A stretch of DNA of 5,753 nt from Thermoprotei archaeon (GTDB lineage: Archaea > Thermoproteota > Methanomethylicia > Nezhaarchaeales > WYZ-LMO8): positions 1 to 5,753 of the forward strand of contig QMSN01000071.1 of assembly GCA_003650865.1 (NCBI GenBank), given 5' to 3'. Below are positions 1-5,753 of this stretch, in pieces. A model generated the notes under the pieces. It worked only from the letters and a program-made list of their open reading frames with translations. It made no database searches and was not told the DNA's origin. The translations under genes were made by a program, and so were the position numbers. The stretch's first letter is position 1, and every line of letters begins with the position of its first letter.

Positions 1-1
1 C

Positions 2-244
2 GACTCGAGCTACGACATCGTGGATCTGGCTTCTCTAAGCGATCCGGGGTTAATGGGCTTAACCTGCAATGGCAGGGAGGTCGCTATATGGCATAAGCTC
101 GACGAGTCCCACTACAAGCTTGTAAGGGCTCAGCTGCTCGATCCGAACTGCCCTCATAAGCTCAGTATGGAGTCCTACGTCCACCCAACGGTAGAGCCCT
201 CGTCAAAGACGGTCCTCGCTCTCCTAAGAGGTGGTGAATCGTGA
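2..244 (+). CDS. C-terminal end of an unrecognised protein upstream of cas10 (5' partial)
   Basis: The reading frame is open from the left edge to a TGA at 242-244, giving about 80 codons. A GTG at position 20 could be read as a start, but the frame stays open upstream of it and no ribosome binding site is seen there, so I take it as the 3' end of a longer gene. The visible part is soluble, with no membrane segment, signal peptide or Cys-pair motif; it holds DPGLMGLTCNGREVAIWHKLD and ends in LALLRGGES. I do not recognise a family. The stop overlaps the GTG start of cas10 by four bases, which argues for the same operon and probably a CRISPR-related role, such as another effector-complex subunit. 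That role is inferred from position only. Confidence 0.6.
   Translation, partial: DSSYDIVDLASLSDPGLMGLTCNGREVAIWHKLDESHYKLVRAQLLDPNCPHKLSMESYVHPTVEPSSKTVLALLRGGES
228..237 (+). promoter_or_regulatory. Ribosome binding site for cas10
   Basis: The sequence GAGGTGGTGA lies inside the last codons of the upstream gene, 3 bases before the GTG start at 241; its GAGGTG core (228-233) is 7 bases from the start. It can pair with the archaeal 16S rRNA 3' end and supports GTG 241 as the cas10 start. The same string recurs before the gene at 3715. Confidence 0.7.
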
Positions 245-3018
245 AGGTTTACGCTGGCCATGTAGTTCCCATCAGAGGCCTCGACGACAAGTTCTACGAT
301 GTGAGTGAAGTGACTATTGAGGACGTTCACGCATGGGAGGAGGTGTTCCTCAAATACATAAGGGGGTGGCTTGAAGACTGCGTTAAAAGGACCTTCGGCT
401 CCTCTCCAAGTAAAGATCCATCTTGTCCTCGCCTACTGGCAGACGTGATATCAACCATGATGAAAGCTCCCCTAATGATGGAACCCATACCCGGATACCT
501 GCTATCGCCGAGCATGGTGTATGCCTTTTGGGTTTTGACGAGGATGTGGAGTGATGTGAGCAAGGAGCTATGGAGTGGAGGCGTAGAGAAAGCGATAAAG
601 GTCTTGGATCACGCTAGACCCATCTTGTTGGGCAGAGGCCAAGACTTAATGCACTATAGGAAGCTCTTACTTAGGGTTTTGGAGAAGATACCTGCTGACA
701 CTAGACCTGGTCTCAACACCTCTAAGCTTTACGTCCACCTACTGCTTACGTCAGCCTTGGCGTACTGCATGGGGAAGAGCCGGGGGCTTGATGAACGCAA
801 GCTCCAGGTTTTGAGGTTGGCAGCTCTTCTGCACGACGTTGGGAAGCCTCTAGACTGGAGGAACCACGTGGCTAAGAGCGTTGAGGTTGCTAAGAGGATT
901 CTAGAGGGGCTCTGCGACGAGCAGGCGTTGAAGGACATCTTAGAGCTCATAGAGAACCATCACACTCCAGATAACTTGAAGGGCGAGTTAAGGGTGCTAG
1001 GCAATATTCTGAGAGACGCTGATGGCTACGCCTCTCAAGCGGATAGGCTTGTCGAGCTTGCCTCCGACGTCATAGCTGAAGCGCTGAAGAAGCACTTGTC
1101 CTCAAAGGTCTCTGACGTCAAGGCTTACGTTAAAAGCATGCTCACAGGCTCTGGACGGGATGTATGGGACTTCTGGCTCAACTTAAGCGGCGAGGCGCTG
1201 CAGGAGGCTACAAAAGCCGCTGTAGAGAAGATACGGGCATCTTCAACCGTAGACATTCCGGGGGCAGAGGTAAGCGGCGTCTTAACTCTACTATTAGACA
1301 TTAGGGGCATACAGGGCTACATAGACAAGTCCGAGGACCTCGCCATGCTCTCAACCAGGAGCTACATGGTCGACCTCGTCACGATATACGCGATACCGAG
1401 AGTGCTCTACGAGCATTACAGCGTACCCCCTGAATGCGTGGTCTACGCTGGGGGAGGAAGGGTTCTAGCGTTAGCTCCAGCTAGCGAGTGTAGAACCTTA
1501 ACCCCTGAGAGCATCAAGAGGGAAGTGACTGGGTCTGCAGTGGGTAAGGCTGTTGAGAGCTTGGGAATATCTCTGTCTAAAGCTGTCTTCAACACCAACT
1601 ACAGCGTGATGAGCATTGAGCTTGAATCTCGACTGGCACTGGCCAAGAGGACCATAACCCCCCGCGAAGAGCCATGGAAATACCTAGGCTTCGAAAAGCT
1701 ATGTGATGTATGCTCTTCAGCAGTAGCTACTCGTGAAGAGGGAGCCTCGAAGCTTTGTGATGAGTGCTTACACCTCCTACGTCTAAGCGATGAGCTGAAT
1801 TTCAAGGTCAAGTGGGGCGAGCTTCAGCCATTTGGCAAGACGCCTAACGAGACATGGGGCTTCGACTGGAAGTGCGCTAGGCAGGGCATAATTGAGCTCA
1901 TCGCTGGACAGGAGCTGGAGAAGAGAGGGGATAAGTGCGTGCCAATCGGAGAGATGCTCAACATAGCCATCTTATCCTTCGACGGCAACTTGATGGGCTA
2001 CTTCATGGCTCGAACCCCCAGCTTCGCCATAGCTGTTGAGAAGAACATAAGGATCGACGTCTCTCTCAAAGAGGCGTTCCGCAAAGCGCTTGAAGTAGTG
2101 CACGACGTAGTAAAGGAAGTAGAGTCCCAGCTGGGCAATGGAAATGCCGATTTAGAGGCTAATAAGTGGGCTTCTAGGTGCGCTTTAGGCCTGCTCTACA
2201 TAGGTGGAGACGACTGCCAGCTGGCTGCTCCATCATGCCTAGCCATACCCATAGCCGTCATCATGTGCGAGGAGTTCTACAGCAACATGGGTGGAGCCGC
2301 GAGCTTGTCTTGCGGCATAGCCTCAGCTAAGGCTAAGTACAATATCTGGAGCTTGCGATTAGCCTCTAAGGCGCTCCTCGAGGACTCTAAGGATGACATG
2401 AGGGACCTCATGTACAAGCAGATGAAGGGCATGTTGAAGGCCGAGGAGGGGCTTGAAGGCTCCCTCTCCCTAGTCTTCGTCGATGGAGGGGTTCTTGGAA
2501 GAGAGCCAGCCATGACCCTGCTGGGAGACGCTAGGAGTAGAGGTCTCTCCCTCCAGCCTTACAAGGCCAACGTGAGGCTTATGGACTACAGGAGCATAGC
2601 TCGAATGCTACTATTACTCGCAGGCTCTCAGCAAACCACTAGCTTAACTCAAGCTTACAGCGAGGTCGCGAAGCTCGCCTACATAGTCTTCAAGCTCTCT
2701 AGAGATAAAGACTTGAGATTCCACCCTCAACTAAAGGACAAGTGGGAAGTTGCGAAGAGATGCAGAGACACCGTGAGGAGGATATACCATGCCGTTAACA
2801 AGGTTACTGGATGGACTCCAAATAATGCTTCAAGGCTTGTCTCCACGCTCGTAGCCTCCTCAGCTCTAGCGAAGCTGCTTTCAAGCAACGAGAAGAAGGA
2901 TGAAAGTCTGAGGTTCCTGAGAGAGGTCTTCGTAGACATCATAGGTAACGAGCAGAGCAGCGCACCTCTCTATGACATATTCTTAATCGTGAAGTTCTTG
3001 GGAGGAGGAGCTCTGTGA
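241..3018 (+). CDS. cas10: Cas10, type III CRISPR effector large subunit (HD nuclease and GGDD cyclase)
   Basis: This is the signature large subunit of type III complexes. On target-RNA binding, such proteins degrade ssDNA through the HD domain and make cyclic oligoadenylate through the Palm domains. Seen in order: an unassigned N-terminal region (1 to ~148); PADTR at 151-155 and H166; the HD dyad H198-D199 (LLHDVGKP), H209, H240-H241 and D259/D261; Palm 1 from ~344 with DIRGIQGYI (353-361) and a GGG loop (404-406); a C4 zinc site C488/C491/C506/C509; Palm 2 with D581-G-N and the cyclase motif GGDD (655-658); and a helical C-terminal domain (~785-925). Both active sites look intact. At 925 residues it is longer than usual Csm1/Cmr2 proteins. 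The GTG start overlaps the upstream stop by four bases and has a good ribosome binding site. The helix order around the HD dyad is unusual (see findings). I am sure of Cas10, but less sure of the subfamily; Csx11-like is possible, although a type III-C cyclase would be expected to be degenerate. Confidence 0.95.
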   Translation: MKVYAGHVVPIRGLDDKFYDVSEVTIEDVHAWEEVFLKYIRGWLEDCVKRTFGSSPSKDPSCPRLLADVISTMMKAPLMMEPIPGYLLSPSMVYAFWVLTRMWSDVSKELWSGGVEKAIKVLDHARPILLGRGQDLMHYRKLLLRVLEKIPADTRPGLNTSKLYVHLLLTSALAYCMGKSRGLDERKLQVLRLAALLHDVGKPLDWRNHVAKSVEVAKRILEGLCDEQALKDILELIENHHTPDNLKGELRVLGNILRDADGYASQADRLVELASDVIAEALKKHLSSKVSDVKAYVKSMLTGSGRDVWDFWLNLSGEALQEATKAAVEKIRASSTVDIPGAEVSGVLTLLLDIRGIQGYIDKSEDLAMLSTRSYMVDLVTIYAIPRVLYEHYSVPPECVVYAGGGRVLALAPASECRTLTPESIKREVTGSAVGKAVESLGISLSKAVFNTNYSVMSIELESRLALAKRTITPREEPWKYLGFEKLCDVCSSAVATREEGASKLCDECLHLLRLSDELNFKVKWGELQPFGKTPNETWGFDWKCARQGIIELIAGQELEKRGDKCVPIGEMLNIAILSFDGNLMGYFMARTPSFAIAVEKNIRIDVSLKEAFRKALEVVHDVVKEVESQLGNGNADLEANKWASRCALGLLYIGGDDCQLAAPSCLAIPIAVIMCEEFYSNMGGAASLSCGIASAKAKYNIWSLRLASKALLEDSKDDMRDLMYKQMKGMLKAEEGLEGSLSLVFVDGGVLGREPAMTLLGDARSRGLSLQPYKANVRLMDYRSIARMLLLLAGSQQTTSLTQAYSEVAKLAYIVFKLSRDKDLRFHPQLKDKWEVAKRCRDTVRRIYHAVNKVTGWTPNNASRLVSTLVASSALAKLLSSNEKKDESLRFLREVFVDIIGNEQSSAPLYDIFLIVKFLGGGAL
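3001..3008 (+). promoter_or_regulatory. Ribosome binding site for the Csm3-like gene
   Basis: GGAGGAGG lies within the glycine codons at the end of cas10. Its AGGAGG (3003-3008) is 6 bases before the GTG start at 3015. It is a near-perfect match to the 16S rRNA 3' end and decides the start of the next gene. Confidence 0.75.
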
Positions 3019-3710
3019 GGCTAGGAGTTTTGGGTAAAACAGATAAGTTGATGACCGTGGGCTCAGGTAGGGAGTCCTTTACAGCCGACATACCCATAAT
3101 GAAGATCAGAGGTGTAGTGGTGATACCGGGCTCCACGTTTAAGGGTGTTTTGAGGAGGAGCGCGATGAAGGTCTCTCCTCTACTCAACATTAAGAACTGC
3201 TTTGACTTCGGCTTAACATTTCCATGTGCCACGACCAGATCTGGAGGCGTATGTCCAGTATGCAAGGTTTTTGGATTGAGCGGGGAAGATACATCCCCAC
3301 TTCAAGTCACTGACCTGAGGTACGTGAAGAGCGAGGAGGAGGCTTTAAGGCTGTGGAGAGAGCGCATGCTAGTTCCACTAGGTGACGAAAACCCAACAAT
3401 CACGAGGCTTGTGAGGATTAGGATAGACGACTCAACGCAGACATCAGCTGAAGGAGCGCTATTTGAGTCTGAAGCTCTACCGCCAGGCACGCTCTTCTAT
3501 GGAGAGATAAGGCTCTCCAGGGCTCTTCTGAAAAAGGCTGGTGTAGACGTTAATGAAGCCTCCCGCCTTGTACTAGCAGCTCTAGCGGACTTGAGCTATG
3601 AGAGGATAGGGAGAGGCGGACTCATGACCTTCAAGGTTGTGGGCAGCGAAGGCATCCCTGAAGACGAGGAGTCGAAGATGCTGCTTGACATGCTGGTGAA
3701 GAGGTGGTGA
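3015..3710 (+). CDS. Csm3-like Cas7 backbone subunit, predicted target-RNA cleaving
   Basis: This 231-residue RAMP protein is of the Csm3/Cas7 type, which polymerises along the crRNA and cuts bound target RNA at 6-nt intervals. Motifs seen: VGSG (15-18) after the first strand; ADIP with D25, which lines up with the catalytic Asp of Csm3 (AIDSP in Streptococcus); VIPGSTFKGVLR (36-47); a zinc-binding segment with C71, C80 and C83 (CPVCKVFG, 80-87), C62 perhaps also taking part; VTDLRYV (~98-104), as in Csm3; ALPPGTLFYGEI; and a short glycine-rich loop RIGRGG (197-202). The length fits Csm3 (about 220). The GTG start overlaps the cas10 stop by four bases and has a strong ribosome binding site, so translation is probably coupled. 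RNA cleavage is inferred from D25 and the family. It could equally be named as one of the Csm3-like subunits of a type III-D complex. Confidence 0.9.
   Translation: MRLGVLGKTDKLMTVGSGRESFTADIPIMKIRGVVVIPGSTFKGVLRRSAMKVSPLLNIKNCFDFGLTFPCATTRSGGVCPVCKVFGLSGEDTSPLQVTDLRYVKSEEEALRLWRERMLVPLGDENPTITRLVRIRIDDSTQTSAEGALFESEALPPGTLFYGEIRLSRALLKKAGVDVNEASRLVLAALADLSYERIGRGGLMTFKVVGSEGIPEDEESKMLLDMLVKRW
3701..3710 (+). promoter_or_regulatory. Ribosome binding site for the Csx10-like gene, overlapping the preceding stop
   Basis: GAGGTGGTGA, identical to the site before cas10, includes the TGA stop of the Csm3-like gene. It ends 4 bases before a TTG codon at 3715; the GAGGTG core is 8 bases away. It justifies choosing the uncommon TTG as the start. 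Confidence 0.65.
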
Positions 3711-3714
3711 GGGC

Positions 3715-4941
3715 TTGAGCTACGGAAACCTCACGCTCTATAAAGTTGAGCTACAGCTCTTAACGCCCACCATACTAAGTGAGAGAGTTGGTAAAGCAGG
3801 TTACTCGACGCTTAGCAGGGCTATTCCAGGCTCAACACTGAGAGGAGCTATACTATCGATGCTCTACAGAGAGGGCATAAACGTTCAACAGGAATCAACA
3901 AGCCCAACAATAGCTTTCTCCCCAGCCGCTCCTGAAGGAGGCGTAATGGCCCATGCCTTCACCGTTGAGTGTAAGTTGACGAGACGCAGGGATGACATCG
4001 GAGACGTTAAAGAAGTCTTCTCGCTGCTGAGGTCCATGGGGATCGACGTCCAAAGCAACCCCGAGATCCTAGCTTCAAGCAGCGAGCTTGAGAGGAAGTA
4101 TAAGGAGTTCATGTTAAAGCTTGAGCAGGAGGAGCATGGATTATCAGCTTTGCTTAAAGATGCTAGTGGCTCTTACTTCAAGGAGACGCCTGATGGGTGG
4201 ACTGAAGTCAAGCCTCCAGTTGAGACCCAAGTTAACGTCTCCATCTCGAAGACTAGAGAGGCTGCAGAGGCTGAAAGGCTTTGGTCTTATGACGCGGTCT
4301 CCCCCGGCGCCAAGTACAAGGCTTTGATAGCAGACTTGAGGGGAAACCTAATGAAGTGGCTTTCCAAACTTGGTCTAGACAGTAAATTCGAGATAGGCTT
4401 GGGGAGGGGGGTATCAAGAGGCTTCGGCAGGGCGTGCGTCAAGCTGAGCACTGTAGATTTAAGCTCAATGATAAGCTCCATGAAGAGCTTGCTGCTAAAA
4501 CAGCTGGAGAAGGGCTACGCAGTTCTCCAAGCGTTGTCTCCAGTGGCATCAACAACATTGGGCGGCATGGGCTTGTCCTCAGTTCCAAGCTTGGCACCCT
4601 CCGACACCCTCACAGTTCCAAGCTCTTGGATCGTTTCAGCCATCACCTCCTTGAAGGCAGCTTTCAAGCTGAAGACCGTAGCTGTCTACGGCAAGACCAT
4701 GCTCGTCAAGGGCTACTCCAGCAGAAGCCGTAGGCCAAGGCCTTGGATCACAGCGCTGGCACCAGGCTCCATAATGGTTCTCAAGCCCAGCGAGGAGTCC
4801 ATGAAGTCACGTGAGAACCTAGCTGAAATGTTAGCGTTGAGCTGCCTGTGCGGCTTTAACGAGCTGTCCTGCATAGGCCTAAACTTCGCCTCACCCTTTG
4901 AAGACAAGTTTCCAGCTTGGAGGCGAGAACATGACGTTTAA
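3715..4941 (+). CDS. csx10: Csx10-like RAMP protein (Cas5-type subunit of a type III complex)
   Basis: This 408-residue RAMP protein starts at a TTG, four bases after the previous stop. The N-terminal strand (KVELQLLTPTIL, 10-21) leads to IPGSTLRGA (37-45), the first glycine-loop motif. A segment around 180-198 (R181, AEAERLWSYDAVSPG) resembles the Csx10 pattern of an Arg, an Ala-Glu pair, a Leu-aromatic pair and a Pro-Gly turn. A glycine-rich loop GLGRGVSRGFGR (228-239) closes the first domain. The C-terminal part has GY...RPRPW and ALAPGS (333-352), like the GW...lPr...aaGS stretch of Csx10. Csx10 is the Cas5-like protein of type III-D that binds the crRNA 5' handle next to Cas10, and the adjacent Cas10 and Cas7 genes fit that role. 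A charged helix (~122-145) and a cysteine-containing tail lacking a clear zinc motif are also present. Csm5 or Cmr3 are less good alternatives. The RAMP call is firm; the Csx10 name rests on remembered motif patterns. Confidence 0.65.
   Translation: MSYGNLTLYKVELQLLTPTILSERVGKAGYSTLSRAIPGSTLRGAILSMLYREGINVQQESTSPTIAFSPAAPEGGVMAHAFTVECKLTRRRDDIGDVKEVFSLLRSMGIDVQSNPEILASSSELERKYKEFMLKLEQEEHGLSALLKDASGSYFKETPDGWTEVKPPVETQVNVSISKTREAAEAERLWSYDAVSPGAKYKALIADLRGNLMKWLSKLGLDSKFEIGLGRGVSRGFGRACVKLSTVDLSSMISSMKSLLLKQLEKGYAVLQALSPVASTTLGGMGLSSVPSLAPSDTLTVPSSWIVSAITSLKAAFKLKTVAVYGKTMLVKGYSSRSRRPRPWITALAPGSIMVLKPSEESMKSRENLAEMLALSCLCGFNELSCIGLNFASPFEDKFPAWRREHDV
4919..4923 (+). promoter_or_regulatory. 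Ribosome binding site for the second Cas7-like gene
   Basis: GGAGG lies within the last codons of the Csx10-like gene, 7 bases before the ATG at 4931. It supports this ATG as the start of the last gene, which overlaps the preceding gene by 11 bases. Confidence 0.65.
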
Positions 4942-5753
4942 ACTACGTGAAGCCCTGCTCAACCACCTCTCTAAGCTGAAGACTAGGGTAATCATAGACC
5001 TCGTGTTTAAGGCAGGAACATCATCGATACACGTCGGAGCCCCTGAGCTAACCATTGAGCCCCTCAGAAGGCTATTTAGAGTCCGAATGGGTAATAAAGA
5101 CGAGTTTATCGTGCCAAGCTCATCGATTAAGGGGGCATTTAGATCACTAAGCGAGAAGATAGCTAAATCCATGAAGAACCTGCCAGACTTAAGCCAAGTG
5201 GAGAAGCTTGTGATAGAGCTCCACAGAGAAGACCCCAAGAAGATGGGGTTACTCACCCATGACAGCGACGACCCTCGTGCCCTCACAATGCTCAAGGAGC
5301 TAGACGTAGGAGCAGAGGAAATGGTAGCTTTAGGCATCCCCTCAACTGAAGCCGAAGAGATAGTGAGCTCACTAAGTAAGAGCAAACCGGATGACAACGC
5401 TAAGAGGCTCATGGACCTAGCGTTTCCATTATACTGCCCCATATGCAAGCTCTATGGAGCGCCAAGCCTCGCAGGTAAATTGAAGTTCTACGACTGCTTC
5501 ACAATGGGAGACCACGAAGTACACTTCACACACCACGCAGGCATATCGAGGTCAACGCTAGTATCACAAGAAGACATACTATACACACTAGAAGAGTGCA
5601 TAGCACTAGGAGGCCTCAAAACAACAATAATAGCGGACAACATAACCCCCGGAGAAACAGATGCAAAACTACTTGCACTAACGCTAGATGCAATACTCAA
5701 ACTAGGCCTGCACATAGGAGCTAGAAAAAGCGTAGGCTTAGGCCACATAAGCA
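4931..5753 (+). CDS. Second Cas7-like RAMP subunit, probably non-cleaving (3' partial)
   Basis: An ATG at 4931 opens a frame that stays open to the right edge (274 complete codons); it overlaps the preceding gene by 11 bases and has a GGAGG site. Cas7/Csm3-type features: SIHVGA (32-37) after the first strand; VPSSSIKGAFR (61-71), the glycine-loop motif with Ser in place of the usual Gly; CPICKLYG (169-176), with C189 a possible further ligand; GISRSTLVSQEDILY (204-218), like the G-i-R...Ly stretch of RAMP backbone proteins; and ARKSVGLGHIS (264-274), the glycine-rich loop cut by the window edge. At the place of the Csm3 catalytic Asp it has E43 (TIEP), so RNA cleavage may be absent. About 98 residues separate the KGAFR motif from the Cys pair, against ~33 in the first Cas7, implying a large charged insertion. 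It probably serves as another backbone or capping subunit. Codon use changes in the last part of the gene. Confidence 0.85.
   Translation, partial: MTFKLREALLNHLSKLKTRVIIDLVFKAGTSSIHVGAPELTIEPLRRLFRVRMGNKDEFIVPSSSIKGAFRSLSEKIAKSMKNLPDLSQVEKLVIELHREDPKKMGLLTHDSDDPRALTMLKELDVGAEEMVALGIPSTEAEEIVSSLSKSKPDDNAKRLMDLAFPLYCPICKLYGAPSLAGKLKFYDCFTMGDHEVHFTHHAGISRSTLVSQEDILYTLEECIALGGLKTTIIADNITPGETDAKLLALTLDAILKLGLHIGARKSVGLGHIS

Noticed and set aside
20..244. A complete small gene starting at GTG 20, for example a Csm2/Cas11-type small subunit
   Set aside because: The frame is open upstream to the window edge and no ribosome binding site precedes position 20. The content is not the mainly helical, charged sequence expected of a small subunit.
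241..3018. Type III-C (Csx11, cyclase-dead) identity for the large subunit
   Set aside because: The size of over 900 residues would fit Csx11, but the GGDD motif at 655-658 is intact, unlike the degenerate cyclase that defines type III-C. A distant Csx11 relation is not excluded.
2939..3265. A 108-codon open frame on the - strand across the cas10/Cas7 junction
   Set aside because: It is antisense to two well-supported genes, with no recognisable motif.
4434..4733. A 99-codon + strand frame inside the Csx10-like gene
   Set aside because: It is an out-of-frame overlap; the Csx10-like frame through the same bases keeps family motifs on both sides (glycine-rich loop at 228-239 and RPRPW...PGS at 341-352), so no frameshift is needed.
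4891..5448. A 185-codon open frame on the - strand
   Set aside because: It lies antisense to the second Cas7, whose + strand frame has clear RAMP motifs and a ribosome binding site. The antisense product is Ser/Leu-rich low-complexity sequence, typical of a shadow frame.
1..5753. CRISPR repeats, tRNA genes, insertion sequences, terminators
   Set aside because: No regularly spaced direct repeat, tRNA-like fold, terminal inverted repeats or T-rich terminator was seen; the window is covered by coding sequence apart from a 4-base gap.

Overview
The window is wholly coding on the + strand. It is the middle of a type III CRISPR-Cas effector operon, almost certainly from an archaeon and probably a thermophile. 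The archaeal reading rests on three things: heavy use of AGG/AGA (Arg) and ATA (Ile) codons, GTG and TTG starts, and ribosome binding sites (GAGGTG, GGTGA, AGGAGG) that match the archaeal 16S rRNA 3' end. A Thermoproteota- or Korarchaeota-like source is plausible, but that is a guess from style and not from a marker gene.

Layout, left to right: (1) the last ~80 codons of an unrecognised gene entering from the left edge; (2) a large cas10 (925 aa) with HD nuclease motifs, a C4 zinc-binding site and an intact GGDD cyclase motif; (3) a Csm3-like Cas7 backbone subunit (231 aa) that keeps the aspartate expected for target-RNA cleavage; (4) a 408-aa RAMP protein that reads best as a Csx10-like Cas5-type subunit; (5) a second Cas7-like RAMP running off the right edge. 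Every junction is an overlap or a gap of at most 4 bases, so the genes look like one translationally coupled transcription unit. No intergenic space longer than 4 bases exists.

Together the products would form a crRNA-guided complex. Cas10 and the Csx10-like protein would sit at the crRNA 5' end, with Cas7-type subunits along the guide. Target RNA binding should switch on the Cas10 HD nuclease (ssDNA) and the Palm cyclase (cyclic oligoadenylate). No CRISPR array, cas6, adaptation genes, recognisable small (Cas11) subunit or CARF effector is visible here; they may lie outside the window.

The most unusual point is inside Cas10. The conserved helix that in Csm1/Cmr2 lies between the HD domain and the first Palm domain (PADTR...H...TSALA) lies here in front of the HD dyad. 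The HD domain therefore appears to be in the ordinary, non-permuted order, behind a ~150-residue extension that I do not recognise. The second Cas7 also lacks the catalytic aspartate in the expected place and carries a long insertion, suggesting a division of labour between one cleaving and one non-cleaving Cas7.
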